From the NCBI GenBank assembly GCA_003246805.1, contig QKDG01000046.1, forward strand, positions 1-11,794: DNA of 11,794 nt. Direction: 5' to 3'. This document shows, one piece after another, positions 7,582 through 11,794 of the stretch. The first letter of the stretch is position 1. Each line of letters opens with the position of its first letter. Made by a program: the position numbers and the translations under genes. A model generated the notes under the pieces. That model was not told where the DNA came from, did no database searches, and saw only the letters and a program-made list of their open reading frames with translations. This DNA is from Clostridia bacterium. GTDB lineage: Bacteria; Bacillota; Clostridia; Oscillospirales; Ruminococcaceae.

Positions 7582-8631
7582 TTATCCGATAGCAGACATT
7601 ATTCCCATTAAAGGAAGTAAAACAGAGATTAGAATGATACCAATAATAATAGTTAAAGTACCAACAAGCAAAGGCTCAATAAAAGATACAAGGTTGCTGA
7701 GAGAGCTGTTAACGTCATCCTCATATTTATCTGAAATCTGCTTCCATACAGTATCAAGCATACCAGATTTATAAGAAACTTTTATCATCTGAGAATAAAG
7801 TGGCGGGAATATATGAGCATCTGATATCGAGGCAGCGAAAGAAACCTGATTTTGCAAGCTTTCTTCACAGGAGTTTATTTTTTTAATAATTTTAGGGTTA
7901 TCTACAACACCCTTGCTAAGGGTTAAAGCCTTGGTAGTATCAAATCCGCTTGAAATCATAAGGCTCATTGCAGAGCAGAAGCGACTAACTGAGGCTTTCT
8001 CAAACACATCTCTTAAAAAAATAAACTTAGAGAAAATACTAAATAGCATCCTCTTGCCCTTGTTTGAAAAAGACAATAAGTAGCAAATGACACCTAATAT
8101 AAACAGAACGCCGATAATACAAAGAACAACAATACCGGTTTGTGAAGAAAACGCAATAGCAGCAGAGGATGAGGCATCAAGCTGGGAATTTATCTGCATA
8201 AAAACATCAGTGAAAACAGGTATTACTTTTAGCAGCAGAACCAGAATAACAAAGCCCATCATTGCAAGTAGTATAGCAGGATGCATGATTGAGCTTTTTA
8301 CTGAGCTTTTAAGGTTAGCCTCACGCATATAATGCACCGACAAGCCTTCAAGCACCTTTTCAAGATGACCGCTTATCTCACCTATTTTAACCATAGAAAT
8401 AAAGTATTCAGAAAAAAGATTTGTTTCTTCAAGAGAAGAATAAAGTGATTTTTGCTCATCAATGGATTGTGAAAGAAAATATAAAAGCTCCGATGTAGAA
8501 TTATCCTTGACATCTTCAAGCAGCAGCAAAAGCCCGTCATTTAAATTTACACCCGATTTTAACACAAGCGCAAGTTGATTGCAAAAATAAGCAAGCTCCT
8601 CTGAGCTTAATGGTTTAAGTTTGGTCTTCAT
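7582..8631 (-). CDS. GspF/PilC-family inner-membrane platform protein
   Basis: 349 residues, ATG at 8631 with AGAGGAGG immediately upstream. Two type II secretion F domains are visible: the first at about 13-137 (ELAYFCNQLALVLKSGVNL, then a KIGEISGHLEKVLEGL element), the second at about 214-340 (SRFCSAMSLMISSGFDTTKA, with VSYKSGMLDTVWKQISDKYEDDV). Membrane helices lie at about 118-140, 165-187 and 322-345. Typical PilC proteins are near 400 residues and begin with an extra N-terminal segment of about 50 residues; that segment is absent, as in ComGB. The protein anchors pilin assembly in the cytoplasmic membrane and couples it to the ATPase ring. It follows the transglutaminase gene by 11 bases and precedes four pilin-like genes, which fixes the identity of the operon. 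Confidence 0.92.
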   Translation of the reverse strand: MKTKLKPLSSEELAYFCNQLALVLKSGVNLNDGLLLLLEDVKDNSTSELLYFLSQSIDEQKSLYSSLEETNLFSEYFISMVKIGEISGHLEKVLEGLSVHYMREANLKSSVKSSIMHPAILLAMMGFVILVLLLKVIPVFTDVFMQINSQLDASSSAAIAFSSQTGIVVLCIIGVLFILGVICYLLSFSNKGKRMLFSIFSKFIFLRDVFEKASVSRFCSAMSLMISSGFDTTKALTLSKGVVDNPKIIKKINSCEESLQNQVSFAASISDAHIFPPLYSQMIKVSYKSGMLDTVWKQISDKYEDDVNSSLSNLVSFIEPLLVGTLTIIIGIILISVLLPLMGIMSAIG

Positions 8632-8642
8632 ATTATCCTCCT

Positions 8643-9833
8643 CTAAAACACTTTGTCAACTTTATAATAGCCAGTATCATTAAAATAAGAAACAACAGAT
8701 GCTTTGTTTGAAGCACTTGCATAGAAGGTTGCATCAAGGGTGTTGAATCCGGAGTTGACAAGCTGTATATCAACGGTTATCCAGCCAGTTTCTGCCGTAT
8801 AAACCTGATTCCAGGCATGATATAGCCCCTGCGGGCTGGCATAACCCTTGACAAGCTTTGTGGGTATCCCCTGAGCCCTTGCCATTGCAGCAAAGAGGGA
8901 TGCATAGTCGTAGCAAATACCCATGTTTGTTGATAAAACCTCATCAGGATAAGGGATATAAAATGTTAATGTTCCTGAAATAATGGCGTTGGCCTCATTA
9001 TAATCGTACCGTATGTTTGAAGTTATATATGTAAAAATTGCACCAATTTTTTCAAGCGCAGTTGTTTTTCCTGCACAAACCTCAGCCGATTTTTGAACCA
9101 GCGCAGAATTCTGGCTGAAATTAACCTGCTGATTAGGGTATAAAAACGGGCTTAGCGAGCTAGAAAGGCTGACGCTGACGCTTTGCTGAATTGAAACTGC
9201 ATAGCTAGTGCCGGAAACAAGCTCCCCTATTGTAATAGTATATGTACCGTTGCCAAGCTGTAAAGGGAAGACCTCAGTAGTCCCCGACGTGTTAAGGTCG
9301 TAGGAATATGAAACGCCGTCTTTATTGACAAGGACTTTAACCTTTGAGTTCGTGCCGGTATATCTGGCAGTAAAATAACCTTCGCTTTTGTTTGAAACAT
9401 CTATCACAGCGTTTGAGGAAGAATATGCTTCAGTCCCCGGGCTTGTCGGTGTTCTTACCCAAGGGATAACAACAGGTGGTGGTGCGGCAGTTGTTGTTGC
9501 TGCTGTTGTAGTCGTGGCAGGAGGTGTTGTTTGAGTTTGTTTTGTAGTAGTTGTCTGTGCAGTTGTTGCAGCGACACTGGTTGTTTCTGAGTCATCACCG
9601 CTAGTATCAGAAGAAGTATCATCCGACAAAGATGAAAAATCGCTGTCAGCATAGCTGTCATCCTGTGAAGACAAGCTATTGCCAGAAGAGTTATCAGAAT
9701 CTAAAACAGATGAGCTGCCTAAATCAGATAAAGAAGAGTTGCTATCATCAGAAGACTGTGATATCTGATTACAGCCGACTGAGTTTAATACAAAAAACAA
9801 TGCGCAGGAAAAAGCAATCAAGCGATTTTTCAA
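8643..9833 (-). CDS. Transglutaminase-like lipoprotein, first gene of the pilus-like operon
   Basis: 396 residues from a TTG at 9833, preceded by GGTGGTGAT. The longer TTG start at 9893 is the -35 box of the promoter and cannot be translated from that transcript. A signal peptide (1-20) ends in SVGC, a slightly atypical lipobox with Cys21 as lipid site. Residues 22-83 are almost only Ser, Asp, Asn and Gly; 84-124 form a Thr/Ala/Pro linker that could span the cell wall. A beta-rich domain (about 125-225) follows, then a transglutaminase-like core (about 250-375) with the full Cys-His-Asp triad: Cys307 in GICYDYA, His339 in YHAWNQVY and Asp355 in WITVDIQL. Related bacterial domains act as peptidases, amidases or cross-linking enzymes outside the cell. 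Placement in front of the pilus genes suggests action on the pilus subunits or the wall around them; this is inference. Confidence 0.88.
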   Translation of the reverse strand: MKNRLIAFSCALFFVLNSVGCNQISQSSDDSNSSLSDLGSSSVLDSDNSSGNSLSSQDDSYADSDFSSLSDDTSSDTSGDDSETTSVAATTAQTTTTKQTQTTPPATTTTAATTTAAPPPVVIPWVRTPTSPGTEAYSSSNAVIDVSNKSEGYFTARYTGTNSKVKVLVNKDGVSYSYDLNTSGTTEVFPLQLGNGTYTITIGELVSGTSYAVSIQQSVSVSLSSSLSPFLYPNQQVNFSQNSALVQKSAEVCAGKTTALEKIGAIFTYITSNIRYDYNEANAIISGTLTFYIPYPDEVLSTNMGICYDYASLFAAMARAQGIPTKLVKGYASPQGLYHAWNQVYTAETGWITVDIQLVNSGFNTLDATFYASASNKASVVSYFNDTGYYKVDKVF

Positions 9834-9864
9834 CCAATCACCACCAAAGAAATATATTACTTTA

Positions 9865-9893
9865 ATATTAGTATAAATATTTGATTTAGTCAA
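9865..9893 (-). promoter_or_regulatory. Sigma-A promoter of the seven-gene pilus-like operon
   Basis: On the minus strand TTGACT (9893-9888), a 17-base spacer and TAATAT (9870-9865). The predicted start near 9858 gives a leader of about 25 bases before the TTG start codon at 9833. No other promoter of this quality is seen between the genes of the operon, whose spacings run from 31 bases to a 14-base overlap. Confidence 0.8.
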
Positions 9894-9971
9894 TATTTTT
9901 ACAAGAGATTGTGAAATTTAACATATTTATGTAAAATAAAGCTGAAAAATAACACCCTTTGTAATAAACTA

Positions 9972-10000
9972 TTTACAGGTAGGATATATTAAGGTATAAT
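9972..10000 (+). promoter_or_regulatory. Sigma-A promoter of the 54-aa membrane protein gene
   Basis: TTTACA (9972-9977), a 17-base spacer and TATAAT (9995-10000). The leader would be short (start about 10007, translation at 10025). It is back-to-back with the promoter of the pilus-like operon, the two -35 boxes lying about 80 bases apart. Confidence 0.85.
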
Positions 10001-10024
10001 TACGTTGAGAAAGGTGGAATGAAT

Positions 10025-10189
10025 ATGAACAATGAGCAAAAAAGAGAAGCAGAGAGCAAGTCGATATTTTATGTTTTGGGCGCATTGGCTTTGGTTGTGG
10101 TTTCAGCCGGATATATAGTTTACAGATTTGTAAGCACAAGGAATTATAATGAAAAATGGAAGGATTATGATGAGTGCGGGCTTGCATAA
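10025..10189 (+). CDS. Small single-pass membrane protein (54 aa), unknown function
   Basis: ATG at 10025 with GGTGG 7 bases upstream; an in-frame ATG at 10019 is too close to that site. The peptide has a charged N-terminus (MNNEQKREAESK), one membrane helix (about 13-36, FYVLGALALVVVSAGYIVY) and a short polar tail ending KWKDYDECGLA with one Cys. It is too small for most gene finders, but a good promoter, a good ribosome binding site, normal codon use and a plausible membrane helix support it as real. I believe similar small proteins with a KWKDYDECG-like tail occur in related clostridia, but I cannot confirm this here. Its divergent position next to the pilus-like operon may be meaningful or accidental; no function is proposed. 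Confidence 0.75.
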   Translation: MNNEQKREAESKSIFYVLGALALVVVSAGYIVYRFVSTRNYNEKWKDYDECGLA

Positions 10190-10286
10190 TCAATTAGCAA
10201 TATCAATTTAATTCAAATAATACTATACAAAATGCCGTAATCAACGGCAACAACAATTCTGTTTTTCAATAAATTCTATACAAAGC

Positions 10287-10311
10287 AAACGGTTGCCTTT
10301 GGCAACCGTTT
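10287..10311. terminator. Strong hairpin, possible terminator for the 54-aa gene
   Basis: Perfect 11-bp stem AAACGGTTGCC/GGCAACCGTTT with a TTT loop. The arms end in T3 on the plus strand followed by CAG and TTTG, so the T tract is poor. Position, about 100 bases after the stop of the small gene, fits a terminator; a repeat-element stem is the alternative. Confidence 0.5.
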
Positions 10312-10495
10312 CAGTTTGTAAAATAGTTTTTCTACATTTTTTCAAATAAAAGCACTTAAATGCGGGGGTTTTGCGGTCGCCCCCACACCCCTTCGCATCA
10401 AAAGCATAGTTTTTAGATTCTAAAACGGTCGCGATTGGCAACTGTTTTGACGTATTAAAATGTATAACCTAAATGCGAGGGGTTTCTGGGGCAAC
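10287..10495. repeat. Two degenerate tandem copies of a hairpin plus G-rich block
   Basis: Copy 1: hairpin 10287-10311, then AAATGCG followed by a G run at 10358-10371 and GGTCGCCCCC. Copy 2: imperfect hairpin 10422-10448 (AAAACGGTCGC against GCAACTGTTTT, five-base loop), then AAATGCGAGGGGTTT at 10471-10485 and TGGGGCAAC. Both copies have the same order and orientation; the distance from hairpin start to AAATGCG is 71 bases in copy 1 and 49 in copy 2. This looks like an intergenic repeat family that has decayed. Confidence 0.5.
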
Positions 10496-10512
10496 TACAA
10501 TAATTTTACTGA

Positions 10513-11388
10513 TTAAATCAAAGAAGTTATATCCTCAATTGTCATAGAGGGCTGGAATGCCTTGTTAATCGCAAGCCCAATAAGCTTTGCACTCCTCTCA
10601 ATCAGCTTGTCTACTGACCGTGGTGTAACCATAAAATCCTTATACTCATTGTTTACAGATTCCTGGTTAAAAACATTTTCAGCAATTGTCTGCATATCTA
10701 CAACAGTAGGCACACCAAGAGCGATTACAGGTGCTTTCAACGTTGTCATAGAAAGCTCTTTCCTGCTGTTTTTAACGCCCGAGCCAGGTGAAATCCCAGT
10801 GTTTGAAATTTGTATGGTTGTGCCAAGGCGTGAAATTTCAGCACAGGCGAGAGCGTCAACTGCAACAACTACTGACGGTTTGATTTTTGCACAAACAGCT
10901 TTTGTGATTTCAGCTACCTCTATCCCAGTTTGACCAAGGACGCCGGGTGCCAAAACAGCGACAGGGCGAAGATGTGAAAATTCTTCAAAACCGGGCATAT
11001 TAACAGGAATATGCCTTGTTGCAAATATCTGTTTTGCAACAAGAGGGCCAAGGGCATCCGGGGTTATATCATTGTTCCCAAGCCCGACAACAAGTGCCGT
11101 GCCAGTATTGTCACAAAGCCTTGAAATTTCGCCTGCCACTATATCTACCTGTTCTTCAAGATAGTCAGGATATGCATCAAGCCCTGTTGAATCAAGAGTT
11201 TCGATAGTAACATACTCCCCTGCTGGCTTGCCAAGTGCTTTTGCTGCCTCTTGCGATTCAACAGTAATTTGTGTTATTTTTAAATCTGCCTTTGTGTATT
11301 CCTTTTGCTGAATTCCTTCAAGCGGCTGAGTTGAGCTTTTTGTAAGAAACTGTGCCTTTTCAAGTGCTAAATCAGTTCGTATTCCCAT
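10513..11388 (-). CDS. gpr: Germination protease GPR (spore protease)
   Basis: 291 residues, ATG at 11388 with AAAGGGAG about 7 bases upstream. The A25 peptidase family is clear: RTDLALE at 4-10, GKPAGEYVTIE at 53-63, LVVGLGNNDITPDALGP at 99-115 (Asp111), APGVLGQTGIE at 147-157, VVAVDALA at 174-181 (Asp178) and ISPGSGVKNSR at 199-209. Asp111 and Asp178 correspond to the two Asp residues known to be essential in the Bacillus enzyme. GPR is made in the forespore as an inactive zymogen, self-cleaves, and starts degradation of DNA-binding small acid-soluble proteins at germination. The piece before the TD-LA cleavage-like site is only six residues (about 15 in B. megaterium). The head-to-head position with rpsT matches a neighbourhood common in spore-forming Firmicutes. 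Confidence 0.97.
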   Translation of the reverse strand: MGIRTDLALEKAQFLTKSSTQPLEGIQQKEYTKADLKITQITVESQEAAKALGKPAGEYVTIETLDSTGLDAYPDYLEEQVDIVAGEISRLCDNTGTALVVGLGNNDITPDALGPLVAKQIFATRHIPVNMPGFEEFSHLRPVAVLAPGVLGQTGIEVAEITKAVCAKIKPSVVVAVDALACAEISRLGTTIQISNTGISPGSGVKNSRKELSMTTLKAPVIALGVPTVVDMQTIAENVFNQESVNNEYKDFMVTPRSVDKLIERSAKLIGLAINKAFQPSMTIEDITSLI

Positions 11389-11423
11389 AGATAATCTCCC
11401 TTTAATTAATTTTGCTTGTATGA

Positions 11424-11453
11424 ATTATACAATTGCAACGCATAATATATCAA
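11424..11453 (-). promoter_or_regulatory. Possible promoter of gpr
   Basis: On the minus strand TTGATA (11453-11448), an 18-base spacer and TATAAT (11429-11424) fit a sigma-A promoter about 35 bases before the gpr start. A forespore sigma-F/G promoter would be expected for gpr. A CATACAA word at 11422-11416 resembles a sigma-G -10 box, but I find no good -35 box at the right distance. Which is used cannot be decided from the sequence. Confidence 0.4.
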
Positions 11454-11473
11454 AATATTTTTATAAAAACATA

Positions 11474-11502
11474 TTGCTTTTTCTTTATAATAATGTTATG
11501 AT
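11474..11502 (+). promoter_or_regulatory. Sigma-A promoter of rpsT
   Basis: TTGCTT (11474-11479), a 17-base spacer and TATGAT (11497-11502). Transcription from about 11509 would give a leader of about 115 bases before rpsT, unusually long for a single ribosomal protein gene and containing the short ORF at 11539-11604. Confidence 0.65.
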
Positions 11503-11538
11503 AACAATTAAGACTTGTTGTATGAGAGAGGGGTAATT

Positions 11539-11604
11539 ATGCCCTGTTGCAATTTTAACCCGGTTGCAATTATCTTATCCAAAAAAATCAGTTTTATGAG
11601 ATAA
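11539..11604 (+). CDS. Candidate 21-codon leader ORF upstream of rpsT
   Basis: ATG at 11539 with AGAGGGG ending 5 bases upstream, 21 codons (MPCCNFNPVAIILSKKISFMR), stop TAA at 11602-11604, 20 bases before the rpsT ATG. The ribosome binding site is good and the ORF lies entirely within the predicted leader, so it may be a leader peptide or a translation-coupling ORF. It contains two adjacent Cys codons and two copies of GTTGCAATT overlap its coding sequence. Short ORFs arise by chance, so the call is tentative. Confidence 0.35.
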   Translation: MPCCNFNPVAIILSKKISFMR

Positions 11605-11624
11605 AGCAATGAGGAGGTGTCTTT

Positions 11625-11794
11625 ATGCCAAATATAAAATCAGCAAAAAAGAGAGTATTAGTTATCAAAACTAAAACTATGCAGAATAAAGCTACAAAAT
11701 CAGCACTAAGAACAGCTTTGAAAAAGGCTGATGTTGCTTGTGCAAACAATGCAGAAGATAAAGCTGCTGTTGTAACAGCTGCAATCAAAAAGGT
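11625..11794 (+). CDS. rpsT: Ribosomal protein S20 (N-terminal part, cut by the window edge)
   Basis: ATG at 11625 with GAGGAGGTG upstream; 56 complete codons are visible out of the usual 85-90. The start MPNIKSAKKRVLVIKTKTMQN matches the S20 N-terminus, followed by the helical, Lys- and Ala-rich KATKSALRTALKKAD region and AAVVTAAIKK. S20 binds 16S rRNA early in assembly of the small ribosomal subunit. The gene is divergent from gpr. Confidence 0.97.
   Translation, partial: MPNIKSAKKRVLVIKTKTMQNKATKSALRTALKKADVACANNAEDKAAVVTAAIKK

Larger units (their letters stand above)
10190..10512. other. Non-coding region between the small gene and gpr
   Basis: 323 bases without a supportable gene. It holds a small 6-bp hairpin (10233-10249), the perfect 11-bp hairpin at 10287-10311, a G5/C5 stem (10364-10384), an imperfect hairpin (10422-10448) and a second G-rich block (10471-10495). 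These elements probably end transcription from both flanking genes and include a duplicated degenerate repeat. An open frame on the minus strand across 10241-10441 runs through all the hairpins and does not look like a protein. Confidence 0.7.

Noticed and set aside
9455..9661. Gln/Leu-rich open frame on the minus strand and a triplet-like GTTGTTGTTGCTGCTG stretch resembling a microsatellite
   Set aside because: Both are products of the Thr/Ala/Pro linker of the transglutaminase lipoprotein read in another frame; the repetition is explained by codons for Thr and Ala.
9834..9893. Longer TTG start of the transglutaminase lipoprotein
   Set aside because: That TTG is part of the -35 box of the operon promoter, so the transcript would start downstream of it; the later TTG gives a proper signal peptide and has a ribosome binding site.
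10241..10441. 66-codon open frame on the minus strand after gpr
   Set aside because: It runs through three hairpins and a G/C-run stem, has no ribosome binding site I can see and no protein-like pattern.
11594..11788. 64-codon open frame on the minus strand at the right edge
   Set aside because: Antisense shadow of rpsT.
1..11794. CRISPR array, insertion sequence or integrase-based element
   Set aside because: No regularly spaced repeats, transposase-like or recombinase-like frames were seen on either strand.

Overview
The window looks like chromosomal DNA of an AT-rich, spore-forming Clostridia bacterium, probably of the Oscillospiraceae/Ruminococcaceae type. The germination protease gene gpr lies head-to-head with rpsT, strong AGGAGG-type ribosome binding sites precede most genes, and a cluster of pilus-like genes with a DUF4860-like member has a clostridial character. 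The assignment rests on gene content only; no 16S or other marker is present.

Layout. 1-857 (-) is an AraC-family regulator with a GyrI-like effector domain, whose stop codon falls just outside the left edge. 950-1214 (-) is a complete two-gene tRNA unit: consensus promoter, tRNA-Met(CAT), tRNA-Glu(TTC), intrinsic terminator. 1282-3185 (-) is a pair of bacterial-PH-domain membrane proteins of the YdbS/YdbT type. 3221-4672 (+) is a sodium:alanine symporter family gene, divergent from the PH pair and convergent, with a 2-base gap, with the next operon.

9893 down to 4602 (-) is one seven-gene operon with a recognisable promoter (9865-9893) and intrinsic terminator (4602-4632). It encodes a transglutaminase-like lipoprotein, a GspF/PilC platform protein, four small single-pass membrane proteins resembling pilins only in size and topology, and a PilT-type hexameric ATPase. 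No extension ATPase (PilB), prepilin peptidase, PilM/N/O or secretin gene is present, and the small proteins lack the classical prepilin cleavage motif. This is the most interesting part of the window: a reduced, possibly undescribed pilus-like or secretion machine with a ComG-like order (GspF followed by small membrane proteins) but a retraction-type motor at the end and a lipoprotein with an intact transglutaminase triad at the front.

10025-10189 (+) is a 54-residue single-pass membrane protein with its own good promoter, divergent from the pilus-like operon. 10190-10512 is non-coding and carries two degenerate copies of a hairpin plus G-rich block. 10513-11388 (-) is gpr, the spore protease that degrades small acid-soluble proteins at germination. 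11625 to the right edge (+) is rpsT (ribosomal protein S20, first 56 residues), preceded by a roughly 115-base leader containing a 21-codon ORF with its own ribosome binding site and repeated GTTGCAATT words.
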